DNA from: Bdellovibrionales bacterium
GTDB taxonomy: Bacteria > Pseudomonadota > Alphaproteobacteria > UBA9219
Reading direction: 5' to 3'
Length of the DNA stretch: 64,000 bases
Assembly: GCA_041662785.1 (NCBI GenBank)
Contig: JBAZRW010000003.1
Coordinates: 62,001 to 126,000, forward strand
Part shown: piece after piece, positions 1-8,156 of the stretch
Layout of the letters: every line of letters begins with the position of its first letter
Position numbering within the stretch: the first letter of the stretch is position 1
Program-made: the position numbers and the translations under genes
The notes under the pieces: model-generated
Databases searched by the model: none
Told to the model about the DNA's origin: nothing
The model's input: only the letters and a program-made list of their open reading frames with translations

Positions 1-639
1 CGTTTGCGCGGTGATAAAAATAAGAACCTAAGGGCTTCGTGGTTGAGCGAGGAGGCGCGGCAGAACCTTTTCTCGGCGATAGGGATGACACTGGCGGGAC
101 TTGCCTATACAGCGGCTTTTTCGATCGATAAACTGTGGCTTCGGCATGAGCTGGGCGCTGCGGCGTTAGCCAGCTATTCTATCTTGGTCATGGTTCCGCA
201 GGAAGGCTCTCGTCTTTTTGATGCGATGATCCCGCTCTTTTATCGCACTTTATTTTTTACCAAAGACAAAAAGAATAAGGGACGGTCACTCGCAGCCTTT
301 GCGATAGTGCCCTTTGTCGCCGTGGCCTATGTCGTTTCGTTCTATTACCTCTCGCCGCTTATTTTTGGCGTGGCCTATCACTATGATTTCATCTCCGTAG
401 CTTTGTCCGGCCTTTTGTTGTGTGGCATATCGTTTGAGTTTTTTTGCTCTCATAATCTCTTTGCCAAAGCAGGCTCACGGCGCTTGTTGACCTTTACCGT
501 GACGAACTTGATCGTTACCCTTCCTGTCGTTTATGGCTCTTTGGCGTTGGGCGGTATAAACGGTCTTATGCTGGGTTTGTTTGTGAAACAGATCGTCGTG
601 CCAGCAGGCTTTTTGATGATCCTAAGACGAAGGCCTTAG
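1..639 (+). CDS. Polysaccharide flippase-like membrane protein, C-terminal part
   Basis: The reading frame is open at the left edge, so only the C-terminal 212 residues are visible. They contain about six hydrophobic segments separated by short basic loops and end in a basic tail (RRRP). Composition and topology fit the C-terminal half of an O-antigen/polysaccharide flippase (Wzx, MVF superfamily), which moves lipid-linked glycans across the inner membrane. The nucleotide-sugar dehydrogenase and epimerase 1 kb downstream support a surface-polysaccharide locus. No diagnostic motif is visible, so another multi-pass transporter is possible. The end overlaps the convergent trpC by 4 nt. Confidence 0.6.
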   Translation, partial: RLRGDKNKNLRASWLSEEARQNLFSAIGMTLAGLAYTAAFSIDKLWLRHELGAAALASYSILVMVPQEGSRLFDAMIPLFYRTLFFTKDKKNKGRSLAAFAIVPFVAVAYVVSFYYLSPLIFGVAYHYDFISVALSGLLLCGISFEFFCSHNLFAKAGSRRLLTFTVTNLIVTLPVVYGSLALGGINGLMLGLFVKQIVVPAGFLMILRRRP

Positions 640-1427
640 CCCCTTATCCGCCTGACGGCCTCGGCGATATTGCTTTGCCGCATCAATGACTCTCCGATCA
701 AAAAGCAATGAACGCCTGCGCCCCCCATGCGCTGCAAATCCTCGGCGGTTTGAAGGCCACTTTCGCTGATGATCAAGCGGCCAGAGGAAACCATGGGGGC
801 AAGCCTTTCCGTCGCTGCCAGATTGATGTCCAGCGTTTTCAGGTTGCGATTGTTGATGCCAATTAGCCCTGAGAGGGGGAGGCGTAGGGCGCGCTCCATC
901 TCGGTCTCATCATGGACTTCAATCAGCGTATCCATGCCATAGGCGGTGGCGGCGGCCTGCATCTCGGCGGCCAGCGCATCATCTAGAAGGGCCATGATCA
1001 GGAGGATACAATCCGCGCCTATGGCGCGCGCCTGCGCGACCTGCCAGACATCGACCATAAAGTCCTTGCGCAAAGCGGGGAGGGCACAGGCATCTCGCGC
1101 TTGCCCCAAAAAGTCGTTATGGCCTTGGAAATAGGTTTCCTCGGTCAGGACGGACAGGCAGGCCGCGCCGCCCGCCTCATAGGCTTTGGCGATTTCGGCG
1201 GGGTTGAAATCAGCGCGGATAAGACCGGCGGAGGGGGAGGCCTTCTTAATCTCGCAGATAAGGCCAAAATCGCCGCCCTCAACCTTGGTTTGAAGGGCGC
1301 GGGCAAAGCCACGGGGGGGCAAGGCGGCCTTGGCGGCGCGATCTACGTCAGCAAAAGAGATAAGCGCCTTTTCTTTGGCTACTTGCTCCCGCCTTGTGTC
1401 GCCTATTTCGATCAGTTTGTTGCGCAT
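636..1427 (-). CDS. trpC: Indole-3-glycerol phosphate synthase
   Basis: TrpC closes the indole ring of 1-(2-carboxyphenylamino)-deoxyribulose phosphate in tryptophan synthesis. The 263-residue product has the usual single (beta/alpha)8 barrel length and the family motifs EIKKASPS (catalytic Lys), a LRKDFM strand, GINNRNLKT and ISESG near the C-terminus. I chose the ATG at 1427 because the family starts with a short helix of the form M-x-L-x-x-I; ten further in-frame residues lie upstream (to 1457). It is alone here: no trpD, trpG or trpF flanks it. It converges on the flippase gene and diverges from the nucleotide-sugar dehydrogenase. Confidence 0.93.
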   Translation of the reverse strand: MRNKLIEIGDTRREQVAKEKALISFADVDRAAKAALPPRGFARALQTKVEGGDFGLICEIKKASPSAGLIRADFNPAEIAKAYEAGGAACLSVLTEETYFQGHNDFLGQARDACALPALRKDFMVDVWQVAQARAIGADCILLIMALLDDALAAEMQAAATAYGMDTLIEVHDETEMERALRLPLSGLIGINNRNLKTLDINLAATERLAPMVSSGRLIISESGLQTAEDLQRMGGAGVHCFLIGESLMRQSNIAEAVRRIRG

Positions 1428-1591
1428 GCCCCAGGATATTCGGAAATAACAAAACAATCAATCAAGAGCGAAAAAAACGTGATTCTTTACTAATTCCTTA
1501 TTTTCCCTTGTTCTTGAACGTCTTCCATGTTGCCATAGGCGAAAAAGTGCTTTAGAGAGCAGTCTTGCCAATAAAGCTGCCGAGGTGAATC

Positions 1592-2899
1592 ATGGCTGAA
1601 AAAATAGCCGTTATAGGATTGGGGTATGTCGGACTGCCGATGATGATCGGTGTGGCCAGACATTTTGAGGGCGTTGTAGGTTTTGATATTAATCAGCCTC
1701 GCGTTGCCGCCCTGAAAATCTTCCATGATTGGACGGGTGAGGTCGAAAGCCAAGATCTGAAGGCAACGACTGGCCTGATCACCGATAAGGCCGATGACAT
1801 GCTGGATTGCAGCCTGTTCATCGTGACGGTTCCCACCCCTATCGATCAAGCCAAGCGCCCTGACCTGACGCCCGTTCTTGGTGCTTGCCGGACGATTGGC
1901 GAGCTTTTAAAGAAGCGGGCAGCGACGAACGGTAAGGCAGCCCTAACTCCTCTTATCGTATTTGAATCGACGGTTTATCCCGGATTGACCGAAGACGTGT
2001 GTGGCCCCGAAATCGCCAAAATCTCTGGTCTTCGTCAAAGTGTTGATTTCAAGATGGGCTATTCGCCAGAGCGCATCAATCCTGGCGATAAGGTCAACCG
2101 CCTTGAAACGATCACCAAGATTGTCAGCGCCGAGGATCAAGAAAGCCTTGACCGCGTTGAGGCTGTCTATGGATCCGTGATTACCGCTGGCCTGCACCGC
2201 GCCGCGAATATCCGCGTGGCCGAATGCGCCAAGGTTTTGGAAAACACACAACGCGATATCAATATCGCGCTGATGAACGAATTAGCTATCATCTGCGAGA
2301 AAATGAATTTGCGCACGCATGATGTATTGGCGGCAGCGGGAACCAAGTGGAACTTTCTTAAATTCACCCCCGGGCTTGTCGGCGGTCATTGCATCGGGGT
2401 TGATCCCTACTACCTTACGGCACGGGCTGAGGAGCTTGGCTATCACCCGCAGGTGATCCTGTCGGGACGCCGCATTAATGACGGTATGCCCGTTTTTATC
2501 GCACAAAAGATCATGAAAATGCTGGTCAAGGGCGGGCGGATGAAGCCTACGGCTCGCGTTGGCATTTTGGGCTTGGCGTTTAAGGAAAACGTGCGCGATT
2601 TGCGTAACAGTCGCGTGCCGGAAATTGTGCGTGAGCTAGAAGGTTTTGGCGTTGAGGTCATGGTTTTTGACCCTGTCGCCGATCCCGCACATGCCATGCA
2701 CGAATATAATCTGCCTTTGTGCCAACGCGAGGACTTGAAGAATCTGGATGCTCTTGTCGTGGCCGTATCGCATCAGGCGATTTTGGATCATCTGAAAGAT
2801 TTCTTGGCCGATGTTGCGGATGGCGGCATTGTGGTGGATATTAAATCCATCATAGATCCGGCGTCTGTCCCCTCTAACATCCAGTATTGGAGTTTATAA
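1592..2899 (+). CDS. Nucleotide-sugar dehydrogenase (UDP-HexNAc 6-dehydrogenase type)
   Basis: Predicted to oxidise C6 of a UDP-N-acetylhexosamine to the uronate with two NAD+, giving a precursor for an acidic surface polysaccharide. The 435-residue protein has an N-terminal NAD-binding Rossmann motif (GLGYVGLP, about residues 8-15), the central dimerisation segment, the catalytic cysteine in GGHCIGVDP (about residue 262) and the C-terminal UDP-binding domain with GLAFKENVRDLRNS. Length and motifs resemble TviB/WbpO more than UDP-glucose dehydrogenase. A GAGGTG ribosome-binding site precedes the ATG. Only 1 nt separates it from the epimerase gene, so the two form an operon. Substrate (GlcNAc or GalNAc) cannot be read from the sequence. 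Confidence 0.88.
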   Translation: MAEKIAVIGLGYVGLPMMIGVARHFEGVVGFDINQPRVAALKIFHDWTGEVESQDLKATTGLITDKADDMLDCSLFIVTVPTPIDQAKRPDLTPVLGACRTIGELLKKRAATNGKAALTPLIVFESTVYPGLTEDVCGPEIAKISGLRQSVDFKMGYSPERINPGDKVNRLETITKIVSAEDQESLDRVEAVYGSVITAGLHRAANIRVAECAKVLENTQRDINIALMNELAIICEKMNLRTHDVLAAAGTKWNFLKFTPGLVGGHCIGVDPYYLTARAEELGYHPQVILSGRRINDGMPVFIAQKIMKMLVKGGRMKPTARVGILGLAFKENVRDLRNSRVPEIVRELEGFGVEVMVFDPVADPAHAMHEYNLPLCQREDLKNLDALVVAVSHQAILDHLKDFLADVADGGIVVDIKSIIDPASVPSNIQYWSL

Positions 2900-2900
2900 T

Positions 2901-3887
2901 ATGAAAGTTCTCATCACCGGCGCGGCTGGTTTTATCGGATCGACTTTGGCGCTCAAGCTTTTTGAGCGTGGCGATGAGGTTGTCGGCATCGACAATCTGA
3001 ATGATTATTATGATGTGAATCTGAAAAAGGCGCGCCTTGCTCGCGTTCAAGAGGCAGGGAAGGGCGCGTTCACCTTTCACCAGCTGAACATCGCGGATAA
3101 GGACTCCATTCTGGCTTTGGAAGACAGCTGCAAGGATGTTACGCATGTCATGAACTTGGCAGCGCAGGCGGGCGTACGTTACTCGCTTATTAATCCGTTC
3201 GCTTACGTTGAAACAAACGTCATGGGTTATGTTGCGGTTGCTGAGTTGGCTCGTCGCTTGCCGAAGCTAGAGCAATTTGTCTATGCCAGCTCGTCATCGG
3301 TTTATGGCGGCAATACCAAGACGCCGTTCTCAATTGAAGATCCCGTCGAAAGACCCGTATCCCTTTACGCCGCCACCAAACGCGAGAATGAGCTTATCGC
3401 CCACACATATGCGCATTTGTACAAGATGCCCTGTACGGGCTTGCGCTTTTTCACGGTTTATGGGCCATGGGGTCGTCCTGATATGGCGGCTTACTTGTTC
3501 ACTAAGAACATTATCGCGGGAGAGCCTATCCCCGTCTTTAACAATGGGAACATGCGCCGCGACTTCACCTATATCGACGATATCGTGTCGGGCGTGATTG
3601 GCGTGTTTGATAACCCGATGAAGCTGGAGGAAGGCAAAGTGCCGACCCGCCTTTACAACATCGGTAACTCGCACACGGAAACACTGATGGATTATATTGG
3701 TGAGATTGAAAAAGCCCTTGGCAAAAAAGCCATTTATGACTTTTTGCCCATGCAGGCTGGTGACGTTCCGGCGACCTCGGCGGACATTGAGGCCACCAAG
3801 CGCGACTTTGGTTTTTCCCCCACGACGACAATCCGCGAGGGGATTCCCAAGTTTATTGAGTGGTATAAGACCTATCACGGCGTTTAA
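2901..3887 (+). CDS. NAD-dependent sugar-nucleotide epimerase (UDP-glucuronate 4-epimerase-like)
   Basis: Extended short-chain dehydrogenase of 328 residues. The N-terminal GAAGFIGS motif binds NAD, and NLNDYYDVNLKKARL just after it is typical of UDP-glucuronate epimerases (CapI/LpsL group). The catalytic Ser and Tyr-x-x-x-Lys are visible in ASSSSVYGG and LYAATKRENE, and RFFTVYGPWGRPDMA follows. It is coupled to the preceding dehydrogenase (1 nt gap, GGAG about 8 nt before the ATG), so the likely role is epimerising the uronic acid made by that enzyme. A C4-epimerase acting on the N-acetylated sugar (WbpP-like) is the alternative. Confidence 0.88.
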   Translation: MKVLITGAAGFIGSTLALKLFERGDEVVGIDNLNDYYDVNLKKARLARVQEAGKGAFTFHQLNIADKDSILALEDSCKDVTHVMNLAAQAGVRYSLINPFAYVETNVMGYVAVAELARRLPKLEQFVYASSSSVYGGNTKTPFSIEDPVERPVSLYAATKRENELIAHTYAHLYKMPCTGLRFFTVYGPWGRPDMAAYLFTKNIIAGEPIPVFNNGNMRRDFTYIDDIVSGVIGVFDNPMKLEEGKVPTRLYNIGNSHTETLMDYIGEIEKALGKKAIYDFLPMQAGDVPATSADIEATKRDFGFSPTTTIREGIPKFIEWYKTYHGV

Positions 3888-3979
3888 AACGTGTGGAATC
3901 CGGCCTTTCGGTTCGGACTTGCAAAGACCCTGTGAAACGTTAAACTGCTCATAGTCCCACCAACTATGCGATTCGTTCC

Positions 3980-4531
3980 ATGACAGACGTTCAAGAACCA
4001 GCCCCATCGTCCGAACCGTCGATGGAAGAAATTTTGGCTTCAATCCGGCGTATCATCGCGGATGAGAAGGATCCCGCGACGGCGGCCGCTATTGTTCCTG
4101 AAGAAGATGCGTCAAAGGAAGACGTTTTGGAGTTGACGCAAATGGTTCAGGATGATGGTTCGGTTGTGGATGTAAGTGCCGAGGTTGCTTTTGAAGAACC
4201 CGCGCCTTCTCCGACCACGGCAGATGCCATGGACTTTGATCCAGTGCCAGTTACTCTGCCATCGGCACCGGATGAATCGCTCATGTCCCATGATGCCGCT
4301 AACGCAGCGACGTCGTCTCTGGCTGCCTTGGCTAGTACGGTGCAGATTGAACGACGTGCTGCCTTTGAAGGCCATACGCTGATCGGTGAGGGCGGCCGGA
4401 CGCTTGAGGACATCGTGATGGCCCTGATGCGCCCGATGCTTAAGGAATGGCTGGATCAGAACCTTCCGCCTGTTGTTGAGCGCATTGTCCAAAAGGAAGT
4501 CGAGCATATTGCTCGCCGCGCCACAGAATAA
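3980..4531 (+). CDS. PopZ-like polar organising protein (DUF2497)
   Basis: 183-residue acidic protein with the PopZ/DUF2497 layout: a conserved N-terminal helix (SMEEILASIRRIIADE, residues 14-27), a low-complexity acidic and proline-rich middle (about 30-120), and a conserved C-terminal helical block (LEDIVMALMRPMLKEWLDQ then VVERIVQKEVEHIAR). In Caulobacter PopZ forms a pole-filling matrix that tethers the chromosome centromere through ParB and recruits cell-cycle regulators. The same role is inferred here. It stands alone between the polysaccharide genes and secG, and no clear Shine-Dalgarno sequence is visible. A TipN/GPR-type polar protein lies 4 kb away. Confidence 0.85.
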   Translation: MTDVQEPAPSSEPSMEEILASIRRIIADEKDPATAAAIVPEEDASKEDVLELTQMVQDDGSVVDVSAEVAFEEPAPSPTTADAMDFDPVPVTLPSAPDESLMSHDAANAATSSLAALASTVQIERRAAFEGHTLIGEGGRTLEDIVMALMRPMLKEWLDQNLPPVVERIVQKEVEHIARRATE

Positions 4532-4655
4532 GCCCTAGCTTTTAGTTTTTACTTAGTTTAGGCTCTTCTTCCAGCCCAAAACGAGTTTGTTTTAGCCTTC
4601 GGTTTTTCGAATCGAGGCGCTTTTTTGTTTGTTGTTTTTAGGAGGAGTCCTCGCG

Positions 4656-5033
4656 ATGCAGAATGTTTTGCTGGTTATTCACTTGATGGTTGCCCTTGCT
4701 CTTATTGCCGTTGTTTTGATGCAGCGCTCTGCACAAGATGGTGGCGGCCTTATGGGCGGCGGTGGTGGTGGAGGAACCATGGGGGGCTTGTTTTCTGCGC
4801 GTGGCTCGGCCAATTTGCTGACCCGTACCACGGCGGTTTTGGCGACGATGTTTATCGTTCTCAGTCTGGCGCAGGGCATCATTGCCGCGCACCAACATAC
4901 AACGCGCAGCATGGCGGATCAGATTGCCAATGACAGTGCCGCCACACCGGCTCCGGCGGCGGCAGATACAACCAAGGAAGCGCCTAAGGTTGATAAGGCT
5001 CCGGTTGTTCCGGCTGTTCCTGTTTCTAAGTAG
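4656..5033 (+). CDS. secG: Preprotein translocase subunit SecG
   Basis: Small accessory subunit of the SecYEG channel. The 125-residue protein has two membrane segments (about residues 3-22 and 50-70) joined by a glycine-rich loop with the SecG signature QRSAQDGGGLMGGGG, then an alanine/proline-rich cytoplasmic tail common in alphaproteobacteria. The ATG at 4656 is preferred because GGAGGAG lies 9 nt upstream. pyrG follows 40 nt downstream, the usual alphaproteobacterial secG-pyrG pair. SecY, YajC and SecD are encoded elsewhere in this window. Confidence 0.94.
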   Translation: MQNVLLVIHLMVALALIAVVLMQRSAQDGGGLMGGGGGGGTMGGLFSARGSANLLTRTTAVLATMFIVLSLAQGIIAAHQHTTRSMADQIANDSAATPAPAAADTTKEAPKVDKAPVVPAVPVSK

Positions 5034-5073
5034 AGTCTTTGTTTTTTAGCGTTTGATAATAAGGAGAGAAGCG

Positions 5074-6705
5074 ATGACGAGCACGCGCTTTATTTTTGTG
5101 ACTGGGGGCGTTGTCTCGTCTCTTGGCAAGGGTCTGGCCGCCGCTGCGTTAGGTTCGCTTCTTCAGGCGCATGGGTACAAGGTTCGCTTGCGTAAGCTTG
5201 ACCCCTATTTGAATGTCGATCCGGGCACGATGAGTCCCACGCAGCATGGCGAGGTTTTCGTCACCGATGATGGTGCGGAAACCGATCTTGATCTGGGCCA
5301 TTATGAGCGTTTTACGGGCGTTCATGCGCGTCAAAGCGACAACGTCACGACGGGGCGCATCTATTCCAACGTGATCGCTAAGGAGCGGCGCGGCGATTAT
5401 CTGGGCGCGACGGTGCAAGTGATCCCGCATATTACCGATGCGATCAAAGAATTTGTTCTGGCCGATTTGACGGACGAAGATTTCTGCCTTTGCGAGATCG
5501 GCGGAACCGTCGGCGATATCGAAGGCTTGCCGTTTCTTGAAGCTATCCGCCAGTTGGGCAATGAGCTTGGAAAAGAACGCAGCATGTTCCTGCATCTCAC
5601 CTTGCTGCCCTATATCAAGACGGCGGGCGAGCTTAAGACCAAGCCCACGCAGCACTCGGTTAAAGAGCTTCTCAGCGTTGGGATTCAGCCCGATATGCTC
5701 CTTTGCCGCACGGATCGGCCTATACCGGAGAACGAGCGCCGCAAGATTGGCCTCTTTTGCAACATTCCGCAAAACCGCGTGTTGGCGGCTCAGGACGTTG
5801 ACACGATTTACCGCGTGCCGATCAACTATCATGAGCAAGGCTTTGACCGAGAGGTTCTGCGCTATTTTAATCTTGAAGCCAAGGAACCTAACCTTGCCAA
5901 ATGGGAAGAGGTTGTCCACCGCGTCATGGAGCCGGAAGGCGAGGTCACCATTGCGATTGCGGGCAAATACACCAGCCTGCTTGATAGCTATAAATCTCTC
6001 AACGAGGCTCTGCTTCACGGCGGCATCGCGAACAAGGTGCGCGTGAACCTCAAGTGGATCGATTCCGAAGTGTTTGAGCGTGAGGACGTCGCCCAGTATT
6101 TAGAGGGCGTTAATGGCATCCTTGTTCCGGGTGGCTTTGGTGAGCGCGGAACGGAAGGCAAGATCAAGGCCGCGCAATTTGCGCGTGAAAACAAGATTCC
6201 CTATTTCGGCATTTGCTTTGGGATGCAGCTCGCGGTCATCGAGGCCGCGCGGCATCTGGGGGGCGTGCCAGAGGCGACCTCTAGCGAGTTTGGCCCCAGC
6301 GATCACGCGGTCATCGGCTTGATGACCGAATGGCTGAAAGGCGATCAGCTTGAAAAGCGCGTTCATGACGGTAACTTGGGCGGCACGATGCGCCTTGGCG
6401 GTTATCCTTGCAAACTGCAACAGGGAACCAAGGTACATGGAATTTACGATGCGGATGAAATCACGGAGCGTCACCGCCACCGTTATGAGGTGAACCTAAC
6501 CTACAGGGAAGCGTTTGAAAAAGCCGGTTTGGTTTTTTCGGGGCTATCGCCTGATGGTGTCCTGCCTGAGATTGTGGAGCGCGTCGATCACCCATGGTTT
6601 ATCGGCGTTCAGTTCCACCCTGAACTGAAGTCAAAACCCTTTGATCCCCATCCCTTGTTCCGCTCCTTTATCGAAGCGGCCAAGAAGCAGAGCCTGTTGG
6701 TCTAG
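5074..6705 (+). CDS. pyrG: CTP synthase
   Basis: Converts UTP to CTP with ATP and glutamine. The 543 residues match the family length. The N-terminal synthetase domain shows FVTGGVVSSLGKG and DPYLNVDPGTMSP. The C-terminal glutamine amidotransferase domain shows the oxyanion and nucleophile motif PYFGICFGMQ (catalytic Cys) and the His-Glu pair in QFHPELKS. AAGGAGAG lies a few bases before the ATG at 5074. It forms a likely operon with secG. Confidence 0.97.
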   Translation: MTSTRFIFVTGGVVSSLGKGLAAAALGSLLQAHGYKVRLRKLDPYLNVDPGTMSPTQHGEVFVTDDGAETDLDLGHYERFTGVHARQSDNVTTGRIYSNVIAKERRGDYLGATVQVIPHITDAIKEFVLADLTDEDFCLCEIGGTVGDIEGLPFLEAIRQLGNELGKERSMFLHLTLLPYIKTAGELKTKPTQHSVKELLSVGIQPDMLLCRTDRPIPENERRKIGLFCNIPQNRVLAAQDVDTIYRVPINYHEQGFDREVLRYFNLEAKEPNLAKWEEVVHRVMEPEGEVTIAIAGKYTSLLDSYKSLNEALLHGGIANKVRVNLKWIDSEVFEREDVAQYLEGVNGILVPGGFGERGTEGKIKAAQFARENKIPYFGICFGMQLAVIEAARHLGGVPEATSSEFGPSDHAVIGLMTEWLKGDQLEKRVHDGNLGGTMRLGGYPCKLQQGTKVHGIYDADEITERHRHRYEVNLTYREAFEKAGLVFSGLSPDGVLPEIVERVDHPWFIGVQFHPELKSKPFDPHPLFRSFIEAAKKQSLLV

Positions 6706-6724
6706 TTATTGGCTTTTTTGGATA

Positions 6725-6907
6725 TTACGCCGCGTCAACTTTTTGGGATTCAAGACGTGTGATTTCGTCCTTGAGGTTCAGTTTGTCGCGCTTAAGCTGA
6801 CTAATCTTGGCTTCGTCGCCAGAGGCTCTTGATTCTTCTATGTGGAGTTGTTCTTCAATATCCGTATGACGTTTTCTCAGGGATTCGATGCGATGTGATA
6901 GGGTCAT
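6725..6907 (-). CDS. DUF465 (YdcH-like) small helical protein
   Basis: 60-residue, highly charged helical protein. It starts SHRIESLRKRHTDIEEQL and carries the ISQLKRDKLNLKDEI stretch typical of DUF465/YdcH proteins. These small coiled-coil proteins are widespread in alphaproteobacteria and have no settled function. GGAG lies 6 nt before the ATG. It converges on pyrG and sits downstream of pfk on the same strand, with a hairpin between them that probably ends the pfk transcript. Confidence 0.8.
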   Translation of the reverse strand: MTLSHRIESLRKRHTDIEEQLHIEESRASGDEAKISQLKRDKLNLKDEITRLESQKVDAA

Positions 6908-6993
6908 AGGCGTCTCCTTCTTTGGTGAACATTATTTAAAGAACACTATTATGTATTATACCTCAATTTTGTGAAAAAAGTATGGCAAAAGAA

Positions 6994-7023
6994 AAGAGCT
7001 TAGGGTTTGGGCCCTAAGCTCTT
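6994..7023 (-). terminator. Hairpin terminator after pfk
   Basis: A perfect 12-bp inverted repeat (AAGAGCTTAGGG and its complement) with a 6-nt loop lies 24 bp past the pfk stop. On the minus strand it is followed by a T-rich stretch (TTCTTTTGCC). This fits a Rho-independent terminator for pfk. Confidence 0.75.
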
Positions 7024-7047
7024 GCCTTATAACGATCCAATGGCTTT

Positions 7048-8133
7048 CTAGTTGCCAAGGCAAATCCCTAGGCCTCGCGCGGTTTTAACCAGCGATCCTT
7101 CGGGATCTACCATCTGATAGTTCGAGATCGCATCCAAAATAGGAACATCGATCACTTCACGGTTTGACCAAGCGACCATACGGTCGTCTTTGCCATCACG
7201 TATCAACTCAACCGCATGGACACCGAACGCTGCCGCGAGCATACGATCCTGTGCGCTGGGCTGGCCGCCGCGTTGAACGTGGCCAAGAACGGTGACACGC
7301 GTTTCGGCTTGGCAAAGCTCGGCGATTTCCGAGCCGATGTAGTGGCCAATGCCGCCAAAGCGTTGTTGGCCGCCGTAGAAAGACTTCATCAAAGGCTCGC
7401 CGTTGACGGTTTTGACGGCCTCGGACACGACGATAAGCGCGAAGTTGCGTCCATTTTCGCGGATTTTCTTGATGTGTGACGCAATCTTTTTCAACGAATA
7501 GGGGATTTCCGGTACTAAGATAACATCCGCGCCGCCTGCAATGCCCGTCGCCAGAGCAATATGGCCAGCATCGCGTCCCATAACCTCTAGGATCATGATG
7601 CGGTCATGGCTGGCTGCCGTAGGCTGCAGCCTGTCCAAAGCCTCTGTCGCGACGGATACGGCGGTATCAAAGCCGATAGCGGTCTCGGTCTTGCCCAGAT
7701 CATTATCAATGGTCTTGGGAATGCCGATCAGCGTGAATTGCCCTTGTTGAGCAAGGCGGCGCAAAATGGCCAGCGAACCGTCGCCGCCGATGCCGATCAT
7801 GGCCTCGCACCCAAGGCTGCGGAATCCTTCGATAATGGTTTGCGACATATCCTTGGTCGTGCCATCAGGCATGGGATAGGCAAAGGGATTGCCTTTGTTC
7901 GTCGTGCCCAAAACCGTACCGCCTTGGCGCAGCATCGTCGCGCCGACATCACCCACAGTCATTTTGCAGACGCGGATGGGGCGGTCGATCAGGCCTTGCG
8001 TGCCGTCCTTAAGGCCAAAGACCTCCCAACCCAAGGCGCTGGCGCTCAGGACGACAGAGCGAATGACCGCGTTAAGACCGGCGCAGTCGCCGCCGCTTGT
8101 CAGGATGGCAATTTTTTTTGGTTCTGATGACAT
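7048..8133 (-). CDS. 6-phosphofructokinase, mixed-motif type
   Basis: Glycolytic enzyme that phosphorylates fructose 6-phosphate; 361 residues. Visible motifs are ILTSGGDCAGLNAVIR (nucleotide binding), GIGGDGSL, PKTIDNDLGKTE (catalytic Asp in TIDND), MGRDAGHIAL and the LGHVQRGG loop. The pair GGDGS plus PKTIDND is notable. Gly at the first site is the ATP-dependent signature. Lys at the second is typical of PPi-dependent enzymes but also occurs in some ATP enzymes such as trypanosomal PFK. ATP dependence is therefore favoured but not certain. It is a single gene with its own downstream terminator. Confidence 0.92.
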   Translation of the reverse strand: MSSEPKKIAILTSGGDCAGLNAVIRSVVLSASALGWEVFGLKDGTQGLIDRPIRVCKMTVGDVGATMLRQGGTVLGTTNKGNPFAYPMPDGTTKDMSQTIIEGFRSLGCEAMIGIGGDGSLAILRRLAQQGQFTLIGIPKTIDNDLGKTETAIGFDTAVSVATEALDRLQPTAASHDRIMILEVMGRDAGHIALATGIAGGADVILVPEIPYSLKKIASHIKKIRENGRNFALIVVSEAVKTVNGEPLMKSFYGGQQRFGGIGHYIGSEIAELCQAETRVTVLGHVQRGGQPSAQDRMLAAAFGVHAVELIRDGKDDRMVAWSNREVIDVPILDAISNYQMVDPEGSLVKTARGLGICLGN

Positions 8134-8156
8134 ATTAAGAGGGTCCCCTTTTTGTC

